NCBI GenBank assembly: GCA_007858575.1
Contig: CP042279.1
Span: 7,123,774-7,187,773, forward strand
DNA length: 64,000 nucleotides
Reading direction: 5' to 3'
Origin: Streptomyces sp. WAC08241
GTDB lineage: Bacteria; Actinomycetota; Actinomycetes; Streptomycetales; Streptomycetaceae
Position 1 is the first letter of the stretch; each line of letters begins with the position of its first letter. Positions 29,676 through 40,886 of this stretch are shown piece by piece. The notes beneath the pieces are model-generated. The model was not told the origin of the DNA. It saw only the letters and a program-made list of their open reading frames with translations, and did not search any database. Both the position numbers and the translations under genes were made by a program.

Positions 29676-29692
29676 CCCCCGGGGACCCCGGC

Positions 29693-30550
29693 TCAGGTCT
29701 TCTTGCGGAACTTGGCGACCGCGATCGGCGCCGTGACGACCGTGATCAGCACCGACCAGCCGAGGGTCATCCACACCGAGTGGGCGAGCGGACCGCCGTT
29801 GACGAGGTTCCGCGCGGCGTCGGCGAGGTTGGAGAGCGGGTTGTAGTCGGTGAAGGTCTCCAGCCAGCCCGGCATCGAGGTCGGCGGGGCGAAGATCGAC
29901 GAACCGAACTGGGCGGCATCAGGACCAGCATCGCGACCCCTGGACCGCCTGCGTCGTCTTCATGGTGAGGCCGAGCAGGATGAAGATCATCAGCGAGGCG
30001 CCGAAGACCATCGACAGGCCGATCGCGGCGAAGAGTTCGAGCACCGAGGTCTTGACCTCCATGCCGAGCAGGAAGCCCATGCCGAGCAGGATCGCGGTGG
30101 CGATCAGCATCCGGCCGACCTCGACGACGATCTTGGCGATCAGGACGGAGGACCGGGCGATCGGCATCGTCGGAACCGGTCCATGACCCCCTTCTTGAAG
30201 TCCTCGTTCACGCCGGACCCGACGGCCATGGCGATGTTCATGCCCATCATCGCCATCAGGCCGGGCGTCACGTAGTTCACGTACGCGTCGTTGTTGCCCT
30301 TGCCGGCGATCGCGCCGCCGAAGGCGATACACGAACAGCAGGATGAAGATGATCGGCATCAGGACCGCGTCGAACATCGACTCCGGGTCCTGCTTGATCT
30401 GGAGGGCGTTGCGCCGGGCGAGCGCGCCGATGGCGCAGGTTGGCCCGCAGGCCGATCCGGCCCTCGCCGGCCGGCGTCCGCGCCGGGCCCGTGCCCCTGT
30501 CCGGGCTGCCGGCGGGAGTCGTGGAAGCGGTGTGGTCGTGGTGGCGGTGC

Positions 30551-30554
<4 letters not shown>
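29693..30554 (-). CDS. ABC-2 type exporter permease, DrrB-like (frameshifted)
   Basis: The membrane half of a drug-type ABC exporter, ~285 residues. 'LARRNALQIKQDPESMFDAVLMPIIFILLFVYVFGGAI' is the classic DrrB entry helix, followed by 'VTPGLMAMMGMNIAMAVG', 'RFRTMPIARSSVLIAKIVVEVGRMLIATAILLGMGFLLG' and 'TDYNPLSNLADAARNLVNGG', the family's P.N...(D/E).AR..L motif. Frameshifts are near 29930, 30180, 30335 and 30440. Its ATG overlaps the ATPase stop (ATGA), showing translational coupling. Confidence 0.93.
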
Positions 30555-31534
<980 letters not shown>

Positions 31535-31579
31535 GTCCACCATGGAACACGGCCCCACCGACAGCGCCCCGACAGACGG

Positions 31580-31618
31580 CCGACAGCCCGCCGATGGGGG
31601 ATGTCGGCGGGCTGTCGG
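31580..31618 (-). terminator. Strong hairpin terminator downstream of panB
   Basis: Arms CCGACAGCCCGCCGA and TCGGCGGGCTGTCGG are perfect 15-base inverted repeats around a nine-base loop. The hairpin lies 39 bases beyond the panB stop and before the ABC ATPase start. There is no T tract, as is usual in Streptomyces. Confidence 0.85.
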
Positions 31619-31656
31619 AGGTGCCGCGGTGGCTTCTCGGGGTCTCCCCGGATCCC

Positions 31657-32521
31657 TAGTGGAAGGTGTGCTCCTCGGCGGGAACGCCCCGCCGGAGACG
31701 TCCTCGGCGAAGGCGCGCGCGGCGTCGCCGAGCGTCTCGCGGAGGTTGGCGTACTGCTTGGTGAAGCGCGGCACCTTGCCGCCGGTCAGACCGGCCATGT
31801 CGGTCCAGACGAGGACTGCGCGTCGGTTCCGGCGCCCGCGCCGATGCCGATGGTCGGGATGCAGCGAGCGGGTGACCTCGGCGGCCAGCTCGGCCGGCAC
31901 GAGCTCCAGGACGACCGCGAACGCGCCCGCGTCCTGCGCGGCCTTGGCGTCGCGGGCAGCCGGTGGGCGGCCTCGTCGGAGCGGCCCTGCACCCGGTAGC
32001 CCATGGTGTTGACGGACTGCGGGGTCAGGCCCAGGTGGGACATGACGGGGATGCCGGCCTGGACGAGCAGCTCGGTCTGCGGCAGCGAGCGCTCGCCGCC
32101 CTCCAGCTTGATCGCGCCGACGCCGGCGTCCTTGACGAGCCGGGTGGCGTTGCGCAGGAGCCTGGACGGGCCCCTCCTGGTACGAGCCGAAGGGAGGAGG
32201 TCGCCGACGACGAGGGCCCGCCGGGTGCCGCGCACGACGGCGGCGGAGGAGGTCATCTCGTCCATCGTGACGGGCACGGTGGTGTCGTAGCCGAGGTGAC
32301 AGTTGCCCATCGAGTCGCCGACGAGGATGACCGGGATGCCGGCCTCGTCGAAGACGGAGGCGGTCATCGCGTCGTAGGCGGTGAGCATGGGCCACTTCTC
32401 GCCGCGGGCCTTGGCGGCGGCGATGTCGTGGACGGTGATGCGGCGGGTGCCCGTCCCCGTACAGCGACTTGTTGGTGTCGCCGGTGGCGGCGGGCGGCTT
32501 CTGGGCAGCCTGAAGCGTCAT
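31657..32521 (-). CDS. panB: 3-methyl-2-oxobutanoate hydroxymethyltransferase PanB (frameshifted)
   Basis: First committed enzyme of pantothenate (CoA) synthesis, adding a hydroxymethyl group from methylene-THF to ketoisovalerate; ~288 residues. Landmarks: 'PMLTAYDAMTASVFDEAGIPVILVGDSMGNCHLGYDTTVPVTMDEM' (Mg-binding Asp in VGDS), 'VKDAGVGAIKLEGG', 'GIPVMSHLGLTPQSVNTMGYRVQGR', and 'PTIGIGAGAGTDAQVLVWTDM', the C-terminal signature. Frameshifts occur near 31695, 31815, 31865, 31960, 32170-32200 and 32455, the densest cluster in the core region. The ATG at 32521 gives 'MTLQAAQKPPAATGDTNKSLYG', the usual streptomycete leader. Confidence 0.95.
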
Positions 32522-32720
32522 GGTGAACGGCTCCTTGTTGTCATCTCGAGGCGCCCTCACGGCGTCCCCGGACCACGTCCATGGTGGCACTTCGGCGGGC
32601 GGACGGGAAAGTGGGCCGAAGTGGCGCTGTTCACACCGCCGTCATGTGTGAAGTCCGGCGGGGCGTGAAGCGGCGCACCGTGAAGAAGATGTCGGTGCAA
32701 CGTAAAGACTCGTCCAGCTT

Positions 32721-32749
32721 TTTCGATACGAGACCGTTCCGTATCGAAA
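32721..32749. promoter_or_regulatory. 10-bp-arm palindrome, TetR operator candidate
   Basis: TTTCGATACG and CGTATCGAAA are exact inverted repeats with a nine-base spacer, 20 bases before the DHA2 exporter start. The A+T content of the region is well above its surroundings. It is the likely binding site of the TetR protein encoded just after the exporter at 34.4 kb. The rest of 32522-32768 shows no gene. Confidence 0.7.
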
Positions 32750-32768
32750 TGGTCATACGCTGATCGGC

Positions 32769-34409
32769 ATGTCACAACCGTCCACCGCACCCGCCGCACC
32801 CGCGATACCCGCCGGGCCCCGCGTCCCCGAAGCCGTCCAACGGCGCCGCTGGGCGATCCTCGGCGTCCTGATGCTCAGCCTGCTGATCGTCGTCCTCGAC
32901 AACTCGATCCTGAACGTGGCCGTCAGGACGATCGCCGCCCCCGCCCCCACCGGCATCGGCGCCACCCAGAGCGAGCTGGAGTGGGCCATCAACTCCTACA
33001 CGCTCGTCTTCGCCGGACTCCTCTTCACCTCCGGCCTGCTCGGCGACCGCCTCGGCCGCAAGAAGGTGCTGCTCTTCGGCATCACCGTCTTCGGCCTCGG
33101 CTCCGCCTTCTCCGGCTCCCCGGGCGAGCTGATCGCCTACCGGGCCGTCATGGGCTTCGGCGCCGCCTTCGTGATGCCCGCGACCCTCGCCGTCCTCATG
33201 AACGTCTTCAGGCGCGACGAGCAGCCCAAGGCCATCGGCATCTGGGCCGGCAGCGTCGGCCTCGCCATCGCGATCGGCCCCATCACCGGCGGCCTCCTGC
33301 TCGAACACTTCTGGTGGGGATCGATCTTCCTCGTCAACGTGCCCGTCGTGCTCCTCGCCCTGGCCCTGATGGTCTGGCTCGTGCCCGACTCCCGGGACCC
33401 CCGCCCCGGCCGCGTCGACGTGCCCGGCGTGCTCCTCTCCGTCGTCGGCCTCGTCCTCCTCGTGTACGGGATCATCCGGGGCGGCGAGCTGGCGGACTTC
33501 ACCGACGTCACCGTCCTCGCCCCGGTCCTCGGCGGCCTCGCGGTCCTCGTCGGCTTCGTCCTGCACGAGCGGCGCAGCGACCACCCGGCCATCGACATGT
33601 CGTACTTCAGGAAGCCCGCGTTCTCGGCCGCCGTCGCCGCGATCGCGCTCGTCTTCTTCGCCCTCATGGGCGTGACCTTCTTCTCGGCCTTCTACCTCCA
33701 GAGCGTCCGCGGCTACACCGCCCTGGAGTCCGGCCTGCTCCTGCTGCCGCTGGCCGTCGCGCAGATGGCGTTCGCGCCCGCGCCCGGATCGTCGTCGAGC
33801 GCTTCGGCGCCCGGACCGTGTGCGCCGCCGGCATGCTGCTCGTCGCCCTCGGCCTCGCCGCCTTCGCCCTCTTCGACGCCTCCACCCCGGTCTGGGTCCT
33901 CGAAGTCGTCTTCTTCCTCCAGGGCACGGGCATGGCGCACATCATGCCGCCGGTGACGGTCGCGATCATGCAGGCGCTGCCCGCGAAGGCGGGCTCCGGC
34001 TCGGCGATCAACAACACCTTCCGGCAGGTCGGCGCTCGGCGTGGCCGTCCTCGGCTCGGTGCTCTCCTCCACGTACCGGGGCGAGATCGAGGGACACCTG
34101 GGCGGGGTGCCGGCGGCGCTGCGGTCCCTGGCGGGCGAGTCCGTCGAGGGGCACCCTCGCGGTCGCCGAAGCTCGGCCCGGCGGGCCGGGACCTGGTGGC
34201 CCCGCGTACCAGGCCTTCCTGGACGCCATGCGTCGGCGATCGCCTCGGCCGCGATCGCCCTGGTCGGCGCGGCGGTCGTCGCCGCCTTCCTGCCGGGCCG
34301 CGCCCCAGCGGACCCGGGCGCAGGCGCTCCCGGCGGCCGCCCGGAGGGCGACACCCCGGGCCTCGGTATCGGCCCCGGCGCCGGGGCGGGAGAATCGGCC
34401 CGACGGTAA
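32769..34409 (+). CDS. MFS multidrug exporter, DHA2 (EmrB/QacA) family (frameshifted at end)
   Basis: A 14-helix drug:proton antiporter of ~546 residues. The first 1,000 bases are clean: 'RRRWAILGVLMLSLLIVVLDNSILNVAVRTI' (helix 1 with the D1 LDxTI-like motif), 'LEWAINSYTLVFAGLLFTSGLLGDRLGRKKVLLFG' (motif A) and 'RAVMGFGAAFVMPATLAVLMNVF' (motif C-like region). Later parts include 'HIMPPVTVAIMQALPAKAGSGSAINNTFRQVGG'. Frameshifts near 33785, 34035, 34155, 34195 and 34225. The C-terminus has an Ala/Gly/Pro tail after 'AFLPGRAPADPG'. It appears to be co-transcribed with the TetR gene 31 bases downstream, with a palindromic operator upstream. Confidence 0.92.
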
Positions 34410-34440
34410 CCCGCAGCCCCGGACGAGAGGCGGAACGCAC

Positions 34441-35138
34441 GTGTCGCTCCAGAACGGCGAGAACCCGGACCCCCACGCCGACGGGGGCGCCCCGTCAGGG
34501 GGCCGGAGGCCAGGACGGCGACACCCGCGGCGGGGGCGGGTGCGGGGACCCGCGCCCGCCCCCGCCGCGGCCGCCCCCGCTCCGGGCCGTCGACCAGGCG
34601 ATCTTCGAGGCGGTCGGGGGGGCTCCTGGACGACGGGGTCCCGCTGACCGAGCTGTCCATCGGCGGATCGCCCGCACCGCCGGGGTCGGCAAGGCCGCCA
34701 TCTACCGCCGCTGGTCCGGCAAGGAGGACCTCTTCGTCGACCTGCTGCGCTCCTGGAGCCCCCGGACCCGGTGCTGCCCGGCACCTCGGCGGGACGACCT
34801 CGTGGCGCTCCTGGAGGCCCTGCGGCAGCGCGGCCTCGCCAAGCGCTCCTCCGCCCTCCTCCACACCGTCTTCTCGCAGATGCAGCTCTATCCCAAGCTG
34901 TGGGACGCCTACCACCTCACCGTCATCGAACCGCGCCGCCGGATCGGCTGGACGCCGTGCGGCTCGGCATGGCGGAGGGCGAGATCCGCGACGACCTCGA
35001 CGCCGAGTTCGTCAACGACCTCCTCGTCGGCCCCTGCTGCTGCGCACCGTCATCCGCCCGGACTCCTCCGACCTGGCGCCCGGCCTCGCCGAGTGGGTCG
35101 TCGACACCGTCCTGGACGGCCTGCACCCCCGTACCTGA
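34441..35138 (+). CDS. TetR/AcrR family regulator of the adjacent exporter (frameshifted)
   Basis: A ~230-residue repressor. The DNA-binding domain reads 'RAVDQAIFEAVGGLLDDGVPLTELSIGGIARTAGVGKAAIYRRWSGKEDLFVDLLRS', with a clear TetR recognition helix. The ligand domain continues 'ALLEALRQRGLAKRSSALLHTVFSQMQLYPKLWDAYHLTVIEPRRR' and 'LGMAEGEIRDDLDAEFVNDLLVGP'. Before the HTH is a low-complexity Gly/Arg/Pro leader of ~45 residues, in which at least one frameshift makes the true start uncertain; I use the GTG at 34441. Other frameshifts are near 34620, 34665, 34770 and 35030. It most likely represses the DHA2 exporter through the site at 32721. Confidence 0.85.
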
Positions 35139-35391
35139 CGCCCCTGCCCGACACCCGGCCCGGCGCCCGGCCGACTCCCCGCCCGGCACCCGGCCGCCCC
35201 GGCCGGCCCGGGGTGCGGACCGGCGCGAATATGAGCGTTCTGTCACAACAGCCCCGTCCGCGCACCCCGGAGAAACCCGCCACGCGCACGGTGTCGTCCC
35301 TGGGGGAGTACGGCCGCCCCTCATCGCCTAGTGTCGACGTCGGGTCACGGCAACAGGCAAGACGGCACGGCGCACGGCAGTGAGGGCAGCG
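35139..35391. other. Intergenic stretch without recognisable gene
   Basis: C-rich sequence after the TetR stop, repeating CCCGGC-type words (35150-35200), then a less biased promoter-like part (TATGAGCGTTCTGTCACAAC near 35228). No start with a convincing ribosome-binding site is seen before 35392. Confidence 0.4.
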
Positions 35392-36413
35392 ATGACGCGG
35401 GTGGACACGACGGGGACCGAGTACGGCGGCGCGAACGGCGAGCGTCCCCGTTCCCGGTTCCGGACCGCCCTCGACCGGCTCCGCCGCGACCGGGGATCTG
35501 GCGCCGGGGCATCCTGATCGCCCTGGCCGCCGTGGCGCTCACCCTCGTCATGGTCCTCCCTCCGACATCCCCAACCGGATCGGCAACCTGGGCAGCCTCA
35601 CGGAGACCTTCCCCCCTGGTTCGGCCTCTTCGTGCCGCTCCTGCTCGTCCTCGCCCTGCTGCGCCGGTCCGCCACCGCGCTGATCGCGCTGCTGCTGCCG
35701 ACCGCGGTGTGGCTCAACCTCTTCGGCGGGCTCGTCGCCGACAAGTCGGCCCCGGCGGCGACCTGTCCGTCGCCACCCACAACGTGAACGCCGACAACCC
35801 CGACCCCGAGGGCGCCGCCCGGCAGCTCGCCGCCTCCGGCATCGACGTGCTCGCCCTGGAGGAGCTCAAGGGCGACATGGTCCCGGTCTACGGAGGGCCT
35901 CGCCGAGGCCTACCCGTACCACTCCGTCCAGGGCACCGTCGGCCTCTGGAGCAAGCTGCCGCTGCGCGCGCCGCGCAGCCCGTCGACATCCACATGGGCT
36001 GGACCCGCGCCATGCGCGCCTCCGTCGTGACCCCGAAGGGGCGAGGTCGCCGTGTACGTCGCCCACCTGCCCTCGGTGCGGGTCAGGATGAACGCCGGCT
36101 TCACCGCCAACCAGCGCGACAACAGCGCCGACGCGCTCGGGGGCCGCCATCTCCCGCGACCCGCACGAGCGGCTCGTCCTCCTCGGCGACCTCAACGGCA
36201 CCATGAACGACCGCGCCCTCAACGCCGTCACCTCGCAGCTCCCGCTCCACCCAGGGCGCGGCCGGCGGCGGCTTCGGGTTCAGTTAGCCCGGCCTCGTTC
36301 CCGATGGCCCGCATCGACCAGATCATGGTCAAGGGCGTCGAGCCCGTCTCCTCCTGGGCGCTGCCCGCCACGCGGGCGACCACCTCCCGATCGCCGCCCG
36401 CGTGACGTTCTGA
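35392..36413 (+). CDS. Endonuclease/exonuclease/phosphatase family membrane protein (frameshifted)
   Basis: About 340 residues. An N-terminal cytosolic segment is followed by three membrane helices ('GILIALAAVALTLVMVLH', 'WFGLFVPLLLVLALLRR', 'ALIALLLPTAVWLNLFGGL') and then an extracytoplasmic EEP (DNase I-like) domain: 'LSVATHNVNADNPDPEGAARQLAASGIDVLALEEL' with metal-binding Asn and Glu, 'VYVAHLPSVRV', 'ERLVLLGDLNGTMND' (GDxN) and 'ARIDQIMVKGVEPVSSWALPATRAGDHLPIAARV' with the catalytic DH near the end. Seven or so frameshifts interrupt it. The substrate (phosphodiester, nucleic acid or lipid) is undetermined. Confidence 0.9.
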
Positions 36414-36469
36414 ACCGGCCCCGCGCCGAAACGTCCCCGAGCCCGACCGGCCCCGCGCCGAAACGTCCC
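36414..36469 (+). repeat. 24-bp direct repeat, two copies 32 bp apart
   Basis: The sequence containing CCGCGCCGAAACGTCCC occurs identically at 36414-36437 and 36446-36469, immediately after the stop of the EEP gene. No inverted symmetry, so it is not a terminator. Confidence 0.85.
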
Positions 36470-36512
36470 TTCACCTTCCGGAAGCCACCGGGAACACGCC
36501 GTCTGCGACAAT

Positions 36513-36531
36513 TTGTTCAGATAGCGAACTA
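36513..36531. promoter_or_regulatory. MarR-like operator upstream of MFS gene
   Basis: GTTCAGATAGCGAAC (36515-36529) is a dyad with GTTC/GAAC ends in an A+T-rich island 36 bases before the transporter ATG. The TAGTTCGCTATCTGAAC form resembles sites used by MarR-type repressors of drug pumps; no MarR gene is present in this window. Confidence 0.5.
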
Positions 36532-36565
36532 ATCCCCGTCCCCACCTCCGGAAGGCTCCCCTCCC

Positions 36566-37708
36566 ATGCCCCTGGCGTTGCTCGCCCTGGCCGTCTCCGC
36601 CTTCGGCATCGGCACCACCGAATTCGTGATGATGGGCCTCCTGCCCCAGGTCGCCGAGGACCTCGGCACCTCCGTCCCCACCGCAGGACACCTCGTCTCG
36701 GCGTACGCGATCGGGGTCGTCGTCGGCGCCCCTGCTCACCGCCCTCGGCTCCCGCGTCCCGCGCAAGCGGATGCTGCTCCTGCTCATGGCCCTCTTCACG
36801 GTCGGCAACCTCGCCTCCGCGCTCGCCCCCGGCTTCGGCTGGCTCCTCGCGGGCCGGGTCCTCGCCGGCCTCCCGCACGGCGCGTTCTTCGGCCTCGGCG
36901 CGGTCGTCGCCGCCCGGCTCGTCCGCGAGGACCGGCGGGCGCGGGCGGTGGCCACCATGTTCCTCGGCCTCACCGTCGCCAACATCCTCGGCGTACCGGC
37001 CGCGACCCTCCTCGGCCAGCACCTCGGCTGGCGGGCCACCTTCCTCGTGGTCGCCGCGATCGGCCTGCTCGCCGTGGCCGCGCTCGCCCGCCTCGTCCCG
37101 CGGATCCCCGCCGACCGGCACGGGGGCCTGGGCCGCGAGGTGCGCGCCCTCGGCCGCCCACAGGTGCTGCTCGGCCTGCTCACCGCCGTCTTCGGCTTCG
37201 CGGGCGTCTTCGCCGTCTACTCGTACCTCGCCTCGATGACCACCGAGGTGATGGGCTTCGGCGACTCCACCGTCACGCTCGTCCTCGCCCTCTTCGGCCT
37301 CGGGATGACCGGCGGCGCGCTCGCCGCCGGGCCGCTGACCGACCGCGCCCTGCGCCCCACCCTGTACGGCTCGCTCGCCGCCCTCGTCCTCGCCCTGGTC
37401 GCCTTCCGCTTCACCGTCCACGTGCCCTGGCTGGCCCTGGTCACGGTCGTCGTGCTCGGCGCGGTCGGCTTCATGACCACCACCCGCTCCAGATGCTGGT
37501 CATGAACAAGGCCGCGGACGCGCCCACGCTCGCCTCCGCCTCCAACCACTCGGCCTTCAGCCTCGCCAGCGCGGGCGGCGCCTGGGCGGGCGGCGCGGCC
37601 GTCGCCGCCGGCTGGGGCTGGACCTCCCCGACCCTGGTCGGCGCGGGCCTCACCGTCGTCGGCCTGGCGGTCGCGGCGGTCGCGGGCCTGCTCGACCGCC
37701 GTACGCCG
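36566..37708 (+). CDS. MFS transporter, DHA1 family (frameshifted, 3' end uncertain)
   Basis: A ~385-residue, 12-helix exporter resembling purine/arabinose efflux permeases of DHA1. The start 'MPLALLALAVSAFGIGTTEFVMMGLLPQVAEDLG' with 'GTTEFV' is diagnostic, followed by 'HLVSAYAIGVVVGAPLLTALGSRVPRKRMLLLLMALFTVGN' (motif A) and 'GRVLAGLPHGAFFGLGAVVAA'. The middle (36771-37505) is uninterrupted; single frameshifts are near 36731 and 37490. The last helix is 'VGLAVAAVAGLLDRR'. No stop occurs before the hairpin at 37711 in this frame, so the exact end is masked by another lost base. It is convergent with nadE. Confidence 0.88.
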
Positions 37709-37710
37709 GA

Positions 37711-37740
37711 GGGGCCTCCCGCGTCGTCGCGGGAAGCCCC
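37711..37740. terminator. Hairpin terminator between convergent MFS gene and nadE
   Basis: GGGGCCTCCCGCG and CGCGGGAAGCCCC pair with one mismatch around a TCGT loop. It sits between the 3' ends of two convergent genes and can serve both directions. Confidence 0.75.
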
Positions 37741-37776
37741 TCAAGGCCGCCGAAGAGGAAGGGGCCGGGGCCGGGG

Positions 37777-39539
37777 TCAGCCGGCGGGGCTCTCCCGCCA
37801 GCGGTTCGTGATCGGCAGGCGCCGGTCCTTGCCGAAGCCCTTCGCCGAGATCTTGGTGCCCGGCGGGTACTGGCGCCGCTTGTCTCCGCCGTGTCCACCA
37901 TCCGCAGCGTCCGCGTCACCAGCTCCTCGTCGTAGCCCGCGGCCACGTCGCGTCGCGCCCCTGGTCCCGGTCCACGTACAGGGCGGGGATGCCGTCAGGA
38001 CCTCGTAGTCCGGCAGCGAGTCCGTGTCGACCTGCCCCGGCCGCAGCTCGGCGCTGGGCGGCGGAGATCGAGTTCTCCGGGATCGGCGGGGTCTGGCCGC
38101 GCTCCTCCGCCGCCCGGTTCCGCCAGCGCGCGCAGCCGGAAGACGTCCGACTTGTACACGTCGTCCTTGATGGGCCCGAACGCGCCGACCGCGTCCCCGT
38201 ACAGCGTCGAGTACCCCACCGCCAGCTCGGACTTGTTGCCCGGCGCGAGGACCAGGTGCCCCTCCTGGTTGGAGAGCGCCATCAGGGCCGTGCCGCTCAG
38301 CCGGGCCTGGAGGTTCTCCTCCGCGAGCCCGGTGAGGCCGAGCGCCCCCATGTACGCGTCGAACATCGGCTCGATCGACACCGTGCGGTAGTTCAGTCCG
38401 GTCCTGCGGGCCAGCTCGGCCGCGTCGCCGCGCGAGTGCCCGGAGGAGTACTTGGACGGCATCGACACCCCGTACACGTGCTCCGCGCCCGAGCGCGTCG
38501 CAGGCGATCGCCGCGACGAGCGAGGAGTCGATGCCGCCCGACAGGCCGACCAGGACCGAACGGAAGCCGTTCTTCGCGAGGGTAGGCGCGCAGTCCGATG
38601 ACGAGCGCCGAGTACACCTCCTCGTCGTCGTCGAGCCGGTGCGCGTAACCGCCCGTCAGCTCCGGCTCGTCGCGCGGGCAGCGGCTTCTCGGAGAGCACC
38701 ACCCGGTCGATCCGCAGCCCGTCCTCGCCGACCGGCCCCTCCGGGGCGTCCGGGTCGTACGCGGGAAGGTCAGGTCAGGATCACGCTGCCCTCGACGAAC
38801 TGCGGGGCCCGCGCGACGACTTCGCCCTCCGCGTCGACGACGATCGAGTCGCCGTCGAAGACCAGCTCGTCCTGGCCGCCGGTCGTCGCCAGGTACGCGG
38901 TGACGCAACCCGGCCTCCCGGGCCCGCGTCCGGACCAGTTCGAGGCGCGTGTCGTCCTTGTTCCGCTCGTACGGCGAGGCGTTCACCGACAGGAGCAGCC
39001 CGCCCGCGCGGCGCGCGCCGCCGGGACCCGGCCGCCGTCCTGCCAGAGGTCCTCGCAGATCGCCAGGGCCCGTCGATCCCGTGGACCCGGACGACCGGCA
39101 GGGTGTCGCCCTGCACGAAGTAGCGGTACTCGTCGAAGACCCGTAGTTGGGCAGGTGGTGCTTGGCGAACCGCAGCACCACCTCGCCGCCGTACAGGACG
39201 GCGGCGGCGTTCTCCGGCGACCCGGCCGGCCGGCCGAGCCGGGGCTTCGCCCGCTCGGAGCGGTCCAGGTAGCCGACGACCACCGGCACCTCCCCGAACC
39301 CTCCTCGGCCAGGCGCCGGGCGAGCCCGCGCAGGGCCGCCCGGACTGCCTCCACGAAGGAGGAGCGCAGCGCGAGGTCCTCGACGGGGTATCCGGTCAGC
39401 ACCATCTCGGGGAAACGCGACGAGGTGCGCGCCCTGACCGGCGGCGTGCCGGGTCCAGTGCACGATCGCCTCGGCGTTTCCGGCGGAGGTCTCCGACGGT
39501 CGAGTCGATCTGATTGAGGGCGAGGCGTAGTTGAGGCAC
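37777..39539 (-). CDS. nadE: Glutamine-dependent NAD+ synthetase (frameshifted)
   Basis: Makes NAD from deamido-NAD, glutamine and ATP in the cytosol; ~585 residues, two domains. The N-terminal nitrilase-type glutaminase runs from 'MPQLRLALNQIDSTVGDLAGN' through 'MVLTGYPVEDLALR' (catalytic Glu region), 'FAKHHLPNYGVFDEYRYF' (Lys) and 'LAICEDLWQDGG' (nucleophile Cys, ~160). The synthetase domain has the P-loop 'LVGLSGGIDSSLVAAIACDALG' (~331), 'MPSKYSSGHSRGDAAELAR', 'NLQARLSGTALMALSNQ' and 'GNKSELAVGYSTLYGD'. It ends 'DRRLPITNRWRESPAG'. More than ten frameshifts are spread along it. The GTG at 39539 is the start. Confidence 0.95.
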
Positions 39540-39638
39540 GGGCCCAGTCTAATCGTCAGACCGACGCTATGTCGTGGGTACGGGGTTCGGGAACGGTACG
39601 GGGGTGGCTCCCGGGCGCGTGACCCGCCGCACGCCGGA

Positions 39639-39664
39639 CCGCCCGGACGCGAGGGCCCGGGCGG
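39639..39664 (-). terminator. Hairpin terminator after the CBS-domain gene
   Basis: CCGCCCGG and CCGGGCGG pair around a ten-base loop, 52 bases beyond the CBS gene stop. Between them are two copies of GGTGAGGTTCC (39680-39702). The remaining sequence up to nadE shows no gene. Confidence 0.6.
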
Positions 39665-39715
39665 CCGTGGTCCCCCTCCGGTGAGGTTCCGGTGAGGTTC
39701 CGGTGACGGGGACGC

Positions 39716-40134
39716 TCAGGAGGAGGCGTAGACGCTCATGCAGAACGCCTTGATCTGCTCGTCCGACAGGTGCTCCGCCAGCTCGGCCTCGCTGATCATG
39801 CCGACGAGCTGCTTGTCCTCGATGACGGGCAGCCGCTTGATCCGGTGGCTCTGCATCTCCTCCAGGACGGCGCCCACGTCGGCGTTCGCCTCGACCCAGC
39901 GCGGGGTGCCCTTGGCCATCTCGGCACAGGTCACCTTGGACGGGTCGTGGCCCATGGCCACGCAGCCGACGACGATGTCGCGGTCCGTGAGGATGCCGCA
40001 GAGGCGTTCGTTCTCGTCGGCGATGGGCAGTGCGCCCACGTTCAGGTCGCGCATGAGCTGCGCGGCGCGGTCAGCGTCTCGTGAGCCGGGATCCACTGGG
40101 CCCCGGGGTGCATGATGTCCTTCGCCGTGGTCAT
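39716..40134 (-). CDS. CBS-domain pair protein
   Basis: A small cytosolic protein of ~138 residues consisting of two CBS motifs that form one Bateman module for adenosyl-ligand sensing. CBS1: 'AAQLMRDLNVGALPIADENERLCGILTDRDIVV' ; CBS2: 'VLEEMQSHRIKRLPVIEDKQLVGMISEAELAEHL'. It ends 'QIKAFCMSVYASS'. A frameshift near 40070 separates the N-terminal 'MTTAKDIMHPGAQWIPAHETL' from the rest. In streptomycetes such stand-alone CBS proteins are often stress-associated; no partner is evident here. Confidence 0.92.
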
Positions 40135-40262
40135 GGGGTCGCGTACCTTTCGTCGTCGAACGTCGTCGTACGAATCCCCGAGCACCCTCATTGTCGGCGC
40201 ACGTCACGGCCCCCGCGACCGCAGCGGGTCACGGGGGCCGGGGACGCCTCCAGGAGCCAGGA

Positions 40263-40886
40263 TCAGGCTCCGCGCTCCTTCAGCATGTCCGCCATCAGCA
40301 GCATCTCGGACTTCTGCGCGTCGACCATGCCCTGGGCGAGCGCGCGCTCGGCGCCACCGCGCACTTCTGCACGCAGCCCTCGGCCATGTGGACCCCGCCC
40401 CGGTGGTGCGCGGTCATCAGCTTCAGGTACAGGACCTCGGCCTCCCGGCCACTGGCCGCGCGCAACTCCTCGATCTGCGACTTGGTCGCCATGCCCGGCA
40501 TGAGCGCCCGTCCAGCGGACCGGTGTCGCCCGAGCCGCCCATGCCCATCCAGGCCATCGGCTCGACGCCGGACTCGTTCTTGGGCAGCCCCACAGGTCGA
40601 GCCAGCCGAGCATCATGCCCCGCTGGTTGGCCTGCGTGTTGGCGATGTCGTACGCGAGCCGGCGCACGGCCTCGTCCTTCGTCCGGTCCCGGACGATGAA
40701 CGGTATCTCGACGGCCTGCTGGTGGTGGACCGCCATGTCCCCGGGCGAACCCGGCGTCCGCCGAAGCGGAGACCGGGGTCGCGGGCGCCTCGTCGCGGTC
40801 CGCCGACGCGACGGTGACGGCGCCCCGGCGAAGAGCAGCGCGAGGGCGACGGTGGTCGCCGCCCCCTGCGTGCGGTTCACCTTCAC
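40263..40886 (-). CDS. DUF305 family exported protein (frameshifted)
   Basis: A ~205-residue secreted protein with a ferritin-like helical DUF305 domain. A GTG start gives a short signal sequence 'TTVALALLFAGAVTV'. His-rich motifs typical of the family are 'DMAVHHQQAVEIPFIVRDRT' and 'KLMTAHHRGGVHMAEG', with 'GMMLGWLDLWG' between; it ends 'SEMLLMADMLKERGA'. Frameshifts lie near 40355, 40510, 40590, 40745 and 40825. Its GTG overlaps the stop of the DUF3105 gene (GTGA), so the two are translationally coupled. Family members are frequently linked to copper, but no copper gene is seen here. Confidence 0.88.
   Translation of the reverse strand: MKVNRTQGAATTVALALLFAGAPSPSRRRTATRRPRPRSPLRRTPGSPGDMAVHHQQAVEIPFIVRDRTKDEAVRRLAYDIANTQANQRGMMLGWLDLWGCPRTSPASSRWPGWAWAARATPVRWTGAHAGHGDQVADRGVARGQWPGGRGPVPEADDRAPPGRGPHGRGLRAEVRGGAERALAQGMVDAQKSEMLLMADMLKERGA

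Noticed and set aside
32981..35383. An 800-codon plus-strand frame
   Set aside because: Out-of-frame reading of the DHA2 exporter and TetR genes; Arg/Pro-rich with stops avoided because of high G+C.
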